Assembly: GCA_040752005.1 (NCBI GenBank)
Contig: JBFMFX010000005.1
Coordinates: 62,001 to 126,000, forward strand
DNA length: 64,000 nt
Source of the DNA: RBG-16-66-20 sp040752005
GTDB lineage: Bacteria; Pseudomonadota; Gammaproteobacteria; Burkholderiales; SG8-39
Direction of reading: 5' to 3'
Numbering within the stretch: the first letter of the stretch is position 1; every line of letters begins with the position of its first letter. The notes beneath the pieces were generated by a model that saw only the letters and a program-made list of their open reading frames with translations, searched no databases and was not told the DNA's origin. Position numbers and translations under genes: made by a program. Positions 41,460 through 48,362 of the stretch are shown here, piece after piece.

Positions 41460-43067
41460 TCAGAAATGCGAGCGATACTGTGAAGGGTCAATGCGCGCGC
41501 CGAGGACGAGCGGCCGGTCCTTCGGCCGCCGGCCCGCGAGCAGGCGCTCGAGCGCGCCGATATCGTCCACCATCGCGCCCTCGCAGTCCATCGCGCGCGC
41601 AAGGCCGGCGATGTCGGTGGGGTCCATGCGCGTGCCCCAACCGGGGTAGCCGCGCTGCGTCTGCTTGATCTCGATGCGGTTGAGACTGTCGTCGCAGAAC
41701 ACCACCACCAGCGGGTCGAGCCCGAGGCTCGCCGCAAGGCGCAGCTCGCCCTGCACCATCGCCAGCCCTCCGTCGCCGGTGAAGCAGACCACCGGGCGCT
41801 CGGGATGGAGAAGCTTGGCGACGACCGCCGCCGGAAGCGCGTAGCCCATTGAGGAAAGGCCGTTGGTCATCAGCACCGAGCGCGGCGCATAGGCGCGCCA
41901 GCCCTGGCCGACGAGCAGCTTGTGAGAGCCGACGTCGGCCGTGGCGATCGTCTCGCGCGGAAGCGCCTCGCGCACCGCGTCCACCACGTCGGTCGGGTTG
42001 AGCCGGCCCGCGACACGGCCATCGTAATACGCCGCCCGCAGCCGCTCGCGATGCTCGCGCACCTCGCGCTCGGCCCACTTCGGCTCGCCTTTCCAGCCCT
42101 CGGCAAGCGCCGCGAGGATCGCGCCGAGGTCGCCGACGATTTCCGCCTCCGCCGGGATGACCTGATCGGTGTTCGGCGTCGCATCCATGTGGATCGCAGG
42201 CACCGCGAGCTGCCAGGGCTTGATGAGCTCGACGGCGTCGAACCCGGCCAGGAGCAGCAAGTCGCAGTCTTTCAGAAAATCCCACATCAGCCGGTTGCAG
42301 GCCATGTCGAGGGTACCCGCGTACCAGGGATGGTCGTCGGCGATGACGCCCTTCGCCATCGGCGCGACGATCACCGGCAGCCCCGCCGTCTCGGCGAACT
42401 TCGCGAGCGCCGCGTGCGCGTTCGCCCGCTGCGCGGCGGTGCCCGCGAGCACCATCGGCCGGCGCGCGCGCGCAAGGCGCCCGAACACGTCGGCCGACGC
42501 GGCGTCGGCGGCGTACACGAGCGGCGCGCCGGCGACCGGCGCCAGCGGCGGAAGACGAACGGCCGCGTCCTCGGCCGGCGCGCCGATGACGTCGGCGTGC
42601 GTCGTGAGGTGCACCGGGCCGGGGCGTTCGGCGGCGGCGATGCGCAGCGCCCGGCGCATCACCGCGCCGGCGTTCTCCGGCAGCACGTGCGTCGCCCATT
42701 TCGCGACCGGCGCGAACAGGCGGGTGTGATCGAGCACCTGGTGGGTGAAGGTCTGCTCGCGCCGCCGCTCGATCTGGCCGGAGATCGCAAGCAGCGGCAC
42801 CTTGTCGAGAAAGGCGTTCGCCACCGCGTTCACCAGGTTCGAAGAGCCGGGCCCGAGCGTGGACATGCACGCGCCGGGCCGGCCGGTGAGAAAACCATAC
42901 GCTTCGGCCATCAGCCCGGCGGTGCCCTCGCGCCGCGCGAGCACGAACTGCATGCCGGCGCGCCGCGCCGCCTCCATCAGCTCGACGTTCGGATCGCCCG
43001 GATAGCCGAACAGGTGCCGCACGCCGGCTGCGCGCAGGTACTCGACGATCACCGTGGCGACGTTCAT
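41460..43067 (-). CDS. ThDP-dependent acetolactate synthase-like enzyme
   Basis: A 535-residue ThDP enzyme. N-terminal Pyr domain with FGYPGDPNVELMEAARRA and the catalytic glutamate in ARREGTAGLMAEAYGF, a central Rossmann-like domain, and the PP domain with VCFTGDGGLAMVQGELRLAA followed by VVFCDDSLNRIEIKQTQRG. The metal motif ends in CDDSLN where NDN-type residues are common. It could be a 2-oxoacid decarboxylase, carboligase, or oxalyl/sulfoacetaldehyde-like enzyme. First gene of a four-gene operon; CACAAT ends 8 bp before its ATG, so it may be leaderless. Divergent from the amidohydrolase. Confidence 0.88.
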   Translation of the reverse strand: MNVATVIVEYLRAAGVRHLFGYPGDPNVELMEAARRAGMQFVLARREGTAGLMAEAYGFLTGRPGACMSTLGPGSSNLVNAVANAFLDKVPLLAISGQIERRREQTFTHQVLDHTRLFAPVAKWATHVLPENAGAVMRRALRIAAAERPGPVHLTTHADVIGAPAEDAAVRLPPLAPVAGAPLVYAADAASADVFGRLARARRPMVLAGTAAQRANAHAALAKFAETAGLPVIVAPMAKGVIADDHPWYAGTLDMACNRLMWDFLKDCDLLLLAGFDAVELIKPWQLAVPAIHMDATPNTDQVIPAEAEIVGDLGAILAALAEGWKGEPKWAEREVREHRERLRAAYYDGRVAGRLNPTDVVDAVREALPRETIATADVGSHKLLVGQGWRAYAPRSVLMTNGLSSMGYALPAAVVAKLLHPERPVVCFTGDGGLAMVQGELRLAASLGLDPLVVVFCDDSLNRIEIKQTQRGYPGWGTRMDPTDIAGLARAMDCEGAMVDDIGALERLLAGRRPKDRPLVLGARIDPSQYRSHF

Positions 43068-43075
43068 CGCGCGCA

Positions 43076-43081
43076 ATTGTG
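43076..43081 (-). promoter_or_regulatory. -10 element for the four-gene catabolic operon
   Basis: Minus-strand CACAAT followed by 8 bases and the ATG at 43067; no Shine-Dalgarno. On the plus strand, TACAAT (43155-43160) may serve the divergent gene, 58 bp before its start. Confidence 0.4.
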
Positions 43082-43218
43082 CCAGCGTTGGCGGGGGTGC
43101 ACGGCACGAGGTTCGCGGCTCGCCGCAGGCCGCCGGGGTGCGCGCGGTGGTTGCTACAATCGCGCGGGTCGCCGAAGTCCCCGCCTCGCGCCGGGCGCGA
43201 CCGTTGCCTCGACCGCGT

Positions 43219-44085
43219 ATGACACCGCTTGCGCCCGACCCAAGGCTGCGCGCGCCGCACCGCCCGCTACCGGCGGGCACCGTGGACTGCCACGCGCATA
43301 TCTTCGATCGCTTTGAGCGCTATCGCTTCGCGCCCGGCCGCAGGTACACGCCGCCGCTGTGCGCGCGCGAGCAATGGCTCGCGCTTCACGCCGCGCTCGG
43401 GGTGACGCGCGGCGTGCAGGTCAACGGCAGTCCCTACGGCTACGACAACTCGATCACACTCGATTTTCTCGCCGAGCACCCGGGGCGCTTCGTCGGCGTG
43501 GCGATGATTTCCCCCGACATCCCGGAACCGGAGCTGAGAAGGCTCGATGCGGCCGGCTTTCGCGCCGCGCGCCTGATGGACCAGTTTCCGTCGGGTGCGA
43601 CCAGCGCCGATCTCGAGGCGATCGCCCGCCGCATCGCGCCGCTCGGCTGGCATCTGGAGATCAATGTCGCCCGCGGCTCCGACCTGGTGGAACTGGAGCC
43701 GCGCCTGCGCCGCGCGCCGGTGCCGCTCGTGCTCGACCACATGGGCCGGCCGCGCGGGTCGGAGGGAATCGACTCGCCCGGTTTCCGGGTGATCCGGCGG
43801 CTGCTTGTCGAGCGCGACGACTGCTGGACCAAGATCTCCAGTTTCTACCGGCTCTCGGACGCCGGACCGCCGCATTTCGACGACATGCGCCCGTTCGTGC
43901 AGACGCTGCTGCGCGAGCGGCCCGATCGCTGCGTCTGGGGTACCAACTGGCCGCACCCGGGCATGCACGCGTACATGCCGAACGACGCCGATCTGCTCGA
44001 CCTGCTGGAGAGCTGGCTGCCGGGCGACGCGGTGCGCGAGCCGCTCTTTGCCTCGAACGCGGCGCGGCTGTACCGCCTTTCCTGA
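43219..44085 (+). CDS. Amidohydrolase family protein, 2-pyrone-4,6-dicarboxylate lactonase-like
   Basis: A 288-residue TIM-barrel hydrolase: VDCHAHIFDRFERYRFAPGR (metal HxH), YGYDNSITLDFLAEHPGRFVGV, PVPLVLDHMGRPRGSEGI and CVWGTNWPHPGMHAYMPND with the final catalytic Asp/His region. These features match LigI-type pyrone lactonases and related dicarboxylate hydrolases; the true substrate is uncertain. The ATG at 43219 gives the family length. It faces Bug receptor 5, with stop codons abutting. Confidence 0.86.
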   Translation: MTPLAPDPRLRAPHRPLPAGTVDCHAHIFDRFERYRFAPGRRYTPPLCAREQWLALHAALGVTRGVQVNGSPYGYDNSITLDFLAEHPGRFVGVAMISPDIPEPELRRLDAAGFRAARLMDQFPSGATSADLEAIARRIAPLGWHLEINVARGSDLVELEPRLRRAPVPLVLDHMGRPRGSEGIDSPGFRVIRRLLVERDDCWTKISSFYRLSDAGPPHFDDMRPFVQTLLRERPDRCVWGTNWPHPGMHAYMPNDADLLDLLESWLPGDAVREPLFASNAARLYRLS

Positions 44086-45069
44086 TCACTCCTTGTTCAG
44101 GCCTGCGGCCTGCGCGGCTTCGCGCGAGCGCTCGAACTCCTCTCGCAGGAACGCGGCGAAGCCGGCCGGCTGCGCGAGTTCGGGCGGCGCGACCTCGACG
44201 CCCAGCTCGCGCATGCGCTCGAGCGTCTTCGGTGCCGCGAGCGCGGCGGCGAGCGCCTCGCCAAGGCGCGCGATCACCGGCTGCGGCGTGCCGGCGGGCG
44301 CAAGCAGGCCGATGTAGCTCGAGGCGGTGAAGCCGGCGACGCCGGCCTCGATCATCGTCGGGACTTCCGGCGCGAGCGGCGAGCGCCGCGCGGCGGCGAT
44401 CGCGACAAAGCGAGCCTTGCCGCTGCGATGGTGTGGCAGCGCGCTCGAAAACTCCGTCATCGCGGCCTGGATCGTGCCGGAGACCAGATCGGGCAGCAGC
44501 GCGCCGCCGCCGCGGTAGGGCACGTGCACCAGGCGCGCGCGGGTCTGCGCGTTGAAGCGCGCGAGCGTCAGGTGCGTCGCGCTGCCCACGCCGGCGGTGC
44601 CGACGCCGACCTGCTCGCGCCGGGAGAGCGCCACCAGCTCTTCCAGCGTCCGCACCGGCACCGAGGCGTGCACGATGAGCGCGTGCGGCACGAAGCTCAC
44701 CAGACCGATCGGCGCGAAATCGCGCAAGGGGTCGTAGCCGAGCCTCGCCTGCACGAACGGGTTGACCGTGAGCGGCCCGTTCGAGCCGTTGAGCAGCGTG
44801 TGGCCGTCGGCGCTCGCGCGTGCGACGAGTTCCGCCCCGAGGCTGCCGCCGGCCCCGGCGCGGTTCTCGACCACCACCGGCTGGCCGAGCGCCTCGGTCA
44901 TGCGCTCGGCCACGAGCCGCGCCATCAGGTCGGCGTTGCCGCCCGGCGCGAACGGGACGATCAGACGCACCGGCCGCTCGGGGTAGGCGGCGCGAAGCGC
45001 CCGCGGCCCGAGCGCCGCGAGCGCGCAAAGGCAGAGAAGGGCGCGCCGTTTCGCGTCCGTCATGCGCAT
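44086..45069 (-). CDS. Bug/TctC-family periplasmic receptor 5
   Basis: A 327-residue receptor. Signal region MRMTDAKRRALLCLCALAAL, cleaved near ALRA before AYPERP; LIVPFAPGGNADLMARLVAE, VVVENRAGAGGSLGAELVA, ARLVHVPYRGGGALLPDLVSG. The end (EEFERSREAAQAAGLNKE) lacks the usual W-G-x-V-V motif. ATG at 45069 or 45063 are both possible starts. Stop codon abuts the amidohydrolase stop on the opposite strand. Confidence 0.92.
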   Translation of the reverse strand: MRMTDAKRRALLCLCALAALGPRALRAAYPERPVRLIVPFAPGGNADLMARLVAERMTEALGQPVVVENRAGAGGSLGAELVARASADGHTLLNGSNGPLTVNPFVQARLGYDPLRDFAPIGLVSFVPHALIVHASVPVRTLEELVALSRREQVGVGTAGVGSATHLTLARFNAQTRARLVHVPYRGGGALLPDLVSGTIQAAMTEFSSALPHHRSGKARFVAIAAARRSPLAPEVPTMIEAGVAGFTASSYIGLLAPAGTPQPVIARLGEALAAALAAPKTLERMRELGVEVAPPELAQPAGFAAFLREEFERSREAAQAAGLNKE

Positions 45070-45128
45070 CTGCCCATCATCGCCCGCATGATCGCGAAAT
45101 GTACCGGGGAGCCCGGCACGGATCAATT

Positions 45129-45134
45129 TAGAAT
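45129..45134 (+). promoter_or_regulatory. -10 element before the DUF1932 dehydrogenase
   Basis: TAGAAT ends 9 bp before the ATG at 45144; no Shine-Dalgarno is seen between, so a leaderless or nearly leaderless mRNA is suggested. Confidence 0.4.
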
Positions 45135-45143
45135 CCGCACGCC

Positions 45144-46046
45144 ATGAGCGAACGCATCGCATTCATCGGATTCGGCGAGGCCGGCCAGACGATCGGGCGC
45201 GGGCTTGTCGCGCAGGGCGTGCCGCTTTGCGCCTACGACATCCTGTTCGACGATCCGGCCGACGGGGGCCGGCTCGCGCAAAACGCGCGCGCGATGGGCG
45301 TCGCGCTCGCCGCCGACCACGCCGAGGCGGTGCGGGGCGCGAGCCTGGTGTTTCTCGCGGTGACCGCGAGCTCGAGCCTGGAGGCGGCGCGCTCGTGCCT
45401 GCCGGGGCTTGCAGACGGGCAGCTTTTCCTCGACATCAATTCGGTGTCGCCGCGTCGCAAGCAGCAGACGGCGGCGCTTGTTGCGCCGACCGGGGCGGCT
45501 TACGTGGATGTCGCGGTAATGGCGCCGGTCGCGCCCTACGGCCACAGGGTGCCCTGCCTTGTCGGCGGGCCGGGGGCGCGCGAGTTCGTGCCGCGGGCGC
45601 AGGCGCTCGGCATGCGGGTCGAGTTCGTCTCCGACGAAGTCGGCCAGGCCTCGGCGATCAAGATGTTCCGCTCGATCCTCATCAAGGGACTGGAAGCGCT
45701 GATGCTGGAGTCCATGCTGGCGGCAAGCGAATACCGGGTCGAGGCGCGCGTGCTCGCCTCGCTCAAGGAGACGTTTCCGTCCCTCGACTGGGAAAAGCTC
45801 TCCGGCTACCTGATCGAGCGCGTGGTGCGGCACGGCGCGCGGCGCGCGGCGGAGATGCGCGAGGTGGCGGCGACGCTCTCGGAGATCGGCCTGGAGCCGG
45901 TGATGGCTTCGGCGGCGGCCGCGCGCCAGCAGTGGCTTGCCGATCTCGGGGTGAAGAACTCCGTGCCGGCCGGTGTCGAGGAGCGCGCCGCGCTGCTTGC
46001 CGCGATCCGGCGCGCCCTCGGCCGGGGATCGGGAAATCAGAACTGA
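45144..46046 (+). CDS. NAD(P)-dependent oxidoreductase, 6-phosphogluconate dehydrogenase-like with DUF1932
   Basis: A 300-residue beta-hydroxyacid dehydrogenase-like protein. Rossmann loop RIAFIGFGEAGQTIGRGL, then FLDINSVSPRRKQQTAAL and YVDVAVMAPVAPYGHRVPCLVGG, SAIKMFRSILIKGLEALMLE with the catalytic lysine position. The C-terminal half is DUF1932-type, a group that includes L-threonate-type and phosphogluconate-like dehydrogenases; substrate unknown. The gene ends in a 10-bp convergent overlap with an SDR gene. Confidence 0.9.
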   Translation: MSERIAFIGFGEAGQTIGRGLVAQGVPLCAYDILFDDPADGGRLAQNARAMGVALAADHAEAVRGASLVFLAVTASSSLEAARSCLPGLADGQLFLDINSVSPRRKQQTAALVAPTGAAYVDVAVMAPVAPYGHRVPCLVGGPGAREFVPRAQALGMRVEFVSDEVGQASAIKMFRSILIKGLEALMLESMLAASEYRVEARVLASLKETFPSLDWEKLSGYLIERVVRHGARRAAEMREVAATLSEIGLEPVMASAAAARQQWLADLGVKNSVPAGVEERAALLAAIRRALGRGSGNQN

Positions 46047-46777
46047 TAGCGGCGCAGGCCGCCGTCCACCGGGATCACCGCGCCGGTGATGTAACGCGCG
46101 CGCGGCGAGGCGAGGAAGCACACGAGGTTCGCGATGTCCTCCGGCCGTCCGTATTCGCCCACCGGGATCTCGTGCTCGGACTGCCACTGCCGGTATTCCG
46201 GCGTGTAGTTGCGCAGGATCTGCTCGGAGAGGATGCGGCCCGGCGGGATGCAGTTCACGGTGATGCCGTGGCGGCCCACCTCGCGCGACAGGCCCTTCGC
46301 CCAGGAGTGCACCGCCGCCTTGGCGCAGAACGCGCCGTTGATGCCCTCGGGCTCGGACTTGCCGGTGATGTTGATGATTCGTCCCCAGCGGCGCGCGATC
46401 ATGCCCTCGAGCAGCCGGTGCGTGAGCTGGCGGTGGCGGGTGAAGTTGAGCGTCATCGCCTCCTGCCACTGCTCTTCGCTCGCATCCAGCCGGAAAGGCC
46501 GTGAGCCGCCGGCGTTGTTGACGAGGATGTCCACGCTGCCCAGACCCGCGAGCGCCTCGCGGGCGATGCGCTCGGGCGCGTCGTCGGCGAGGAAGTCGCA
46601 GGCGATGACGACGAGCTTCGCGCCGGTTTCCGCTTCCAGCGACTCGAGCCGCTCGCGCCGGCGCGCGGTGACTGCGACGCGCACGCCCTCGGCGGCGAGC
46701 GCCGCCGCGATCGCGCGCCCGATGCCGGCGGAAGCGCCCGTCACCAGCGCCGTTTTTCCGGCGATGCCGAGATCCAT
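46037..46777 (-). CDS. Short-chain dehydrogenase/reductase with atypical active site
   Basis: A 246-residue SDR: TGASAGIGRAIA, DILVNNAGGSRPFRLD, MTLNFTRHRQLTHRLLEGM, and IINITGKSEPEGINGAFCAKAAV. At the usual YxxxK motif the sequence reads AFCAK, so the catalytic tyrosine is replaced by alanine. The C-terminus ITGAVIPVDGGLRRY is normal. This replacement is shared by a subfamily in betaproteobacteria by my recollection, so it may not be a loss mutation. 26 bp after the acetyltransferase gene, same strand. Confidence 0.85.
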   Translation of the reverse strand: MDLGIAGKTALVTGASAGIGRAIAAALAAEGVRVAVTARRRERLESLEAETGAKLVVIACDFLADDAPERIAREALAGLGSVDILVNNAGGSRPFRLDASEEQWQEAMTLNFTRHRQLTHRLLEGMIARRWGRIINITGKSEPEGINGAFCAKAAVHSWAKGLSREVGRHGITVNCIPPGRILSEQILRNYTPEYRQWQSEHEIPVGEYGRPEDIANLVCFLASPRARYITGAVIPVDGGLRRYQF

Positions 46778-46803
46778 CGGCGCGAATCCCGCTGCGTGCC
46801 GCG

Positions 46804-47313
46804 CTACTTCTGGGCGAGCCAGGGCGGTTGCCAGGCGAGCGGTACCACCCCCGGGGCGCGCAGCACCCGGATCATGCGCAGCGCGGATTCGCGCCCGCCG
46901 TAGTAGCCGGGCACGAGAATCGTCTCGGAGAACCCCATCGCGCGGTAGAAGCGCCGCGCCGCCTCGTTGCCCGAGCGAAGTTCCAGGTGCACGCTGGCGA
47001 TTCCGGCGGTGCGCGCCGATTCCAGCAGCCACTCCATCAGGCGCCGGCCGATGCCCCGGCGGCGGTATCCCGGGCTCACCGCGAGCAGAGCGAGGTGCGC
47101 GCGCTCCTCGCCGAAGTCCATCATCGCGAAGCCGCGCACCGATCGTCCTTCGGCCGCGACCAGCACGACCGTGTCGCGGCGCCGCATCGCGCGCAGGATC
47201 CTCGCCGCGTCGTACTTCCAGGGAAGGCCGGCTTCGATGTGGTCGCGCGAGAGCGCCGCGATCGCGTGCGCGTCGCGCGGCTCGGCGAGCCTGAGCGTGA
47301 TGCCGTCTTTCAC
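46804..47313 (-). CDS. GNAT-family N-acetyltransferase (RimI-like)
   Basis: A 169-residue GNAT protein: ITLRLAEPRDAHAIAALSRDH, VRGFAMMDFGEERAHLALLA, the acetyl-CoA loop VSPGYRRRGIGRRLMEW, and LELRSGNEAARRFYRAMGF. It could acetylate protein N-termini or small amines. Start GTG at 47313, chosen since TACAAT ends 7 bp upstream on the minus strand and upstream codons are not conserved. Leaderless transcript likely. Co-transcribed with the following SDR. Confidence 0.85.
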   Translation of the reverse strand: MKDGITLRLAEPRDAHAIAALSRDHIEAGLPWKYDAARILRAMRRRDTVVLVAAEGRSVRGFAMMDFGEERAHLALLAVSPGYRRRGIGRRLMEWLLESARTAGIASVHLELRSGNEAARRFYRAMGFSETILVPGYYGGRESALRMIRVLRAPGVVPLAWQPPWLAQK

Positions 47314-47365
47314 GTGCCCGATTGTAAGCCGAGGTGCGCGCCGCCGTGCTAATCTTGCCGCAGCC

Positions 47366-48319
47366 ATGAGCAAGATTCTCGTCGCCGCGCTTGCGCTCTG
47401 GGCGGGGCTGGCCGGCGCGCAGCCTTATCCGTCCAAACCGGTCCGCTTCATCGTCAGCTTCCCGCCGGGCGGCAGCGCCGATCTGGTCGCGCGGGCGATC
47501 GCACCGCGCATGGCCGAGCGGCTCGGCCAGCCGGTGCTGGTGGAGAACCGCCCCGGGGCCGGCGGCAACATCGGCGTGGATGCGGTGGCGAAGGCGGCGC
47601 CCGACGGCCACACGATCGGCCTTGCCGCCGCCGGGGCGCTCGCGGTGAACGCGAGCCTGTATCCGTCCATGCCGTTCAACCCGGAAAAAGACCTCGCGCC
47701 GATCACGGCGCTCGCGATGATTCCGTTCTTCATCATCGCGCATCCGTCTCAGCCGGCGACGCTCGCCGAGGTGGTCGCGGCGGCCAAAGCAAAACCGGGC
47801 GCGCTCGCCTACGGCCACGGCGGCAACGGCTCGGCGATGCACCTTTCGGGCGAACTGCTCAAGATGATGGCCGGCGTGAACCTCGTCGCGGTGCCGTACA
47901 AGGGTAGCGGCCCGGTGGCCGCCGACGTGCTCGGCGGGCAGGTGCCGCTCGGCGTGGTGGACGTACCCTCGGCGATCGCCAACGTGCGGGCCGGCAAGCT
48001 GCGCGCGCTCGCGGTGACCACGGCGCGGCGCATTCAGGCCGCGCCCGAGGTGCCGACGGTGGCCGAGGCCGGGATCGCGGGCTACGAGGCGATCGGCTGG
48101 TTCGGCGCGGTCGCGCCCGCGGGCACGCCGGAGGCGATCGTGCAGCGGCTTGCCGCCGAGATGCGCGCCGCGCTCGATGCGCCGGAGATCCGCAGCCGCA
48201 TGATCGCCGCGGGCGCCGAGCCGTTCACCTCCTCGCCCCAGGAATTCGCCGCCTTCATCCGCGCCGAGGCGAGGAAATGGGCCGAGGTGATTCGCACCGC
48301 GGGGGTGAGGGCGGAGTAG
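47366..48319 (+). CDS. Bug/TctC-family periplasmic receptor 6
   Basis: A 317-residue receptor: signal peptide MSKILVAALALWAGLAG cleaved before AQPYPSKP; FIVSFPPGGSADLVARAIA, VLVENRPGAGGNIGVDAVAK, VNLVAVPYKGSGPVAADVLGG, and the end WAEVIRTAGVRAE. The proteins 1 and 6 share the closest NRPGAGGN/HTIG sequence, suggesting recent duplication. TAATCT lies 10 bp before the ATG. Divergent from the acetyltransferase by 52 bp. Confidence 0.94.
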   Translation: MSKILVAALALWAGLAGAQPYPSKPVRFIVSFPPGGSADLVARAIAPRMAERLGQPVLVENRPGAGGNIGVDAVAKAAPDGHTIGLAAAGALAVNASLYPSMPFNPEKDLAPITALAMIPFFIIAHPSQPATLAEVVAAAKAKPGALAYGHGGNGSAMHLSGELLKMMAGVNLVAVPYKGSGPVAADVLGGQVPLGVVDVPSAIANVRAGKLRALAVTTARRIQAAPEVPTVAEAGIAGYEAIGWFGAVAPAGTPEAIVQRLAAEMRAALDAPEIRSRMIAAGAEPFTSSPQEFAAFIRAEARKWAEVIRTAGVRAE

Positions 48320-48362
48320 CGGCGCGCTGGCGAGCGCGAAGCAGGGCCGGCAGGCCGTTTCA

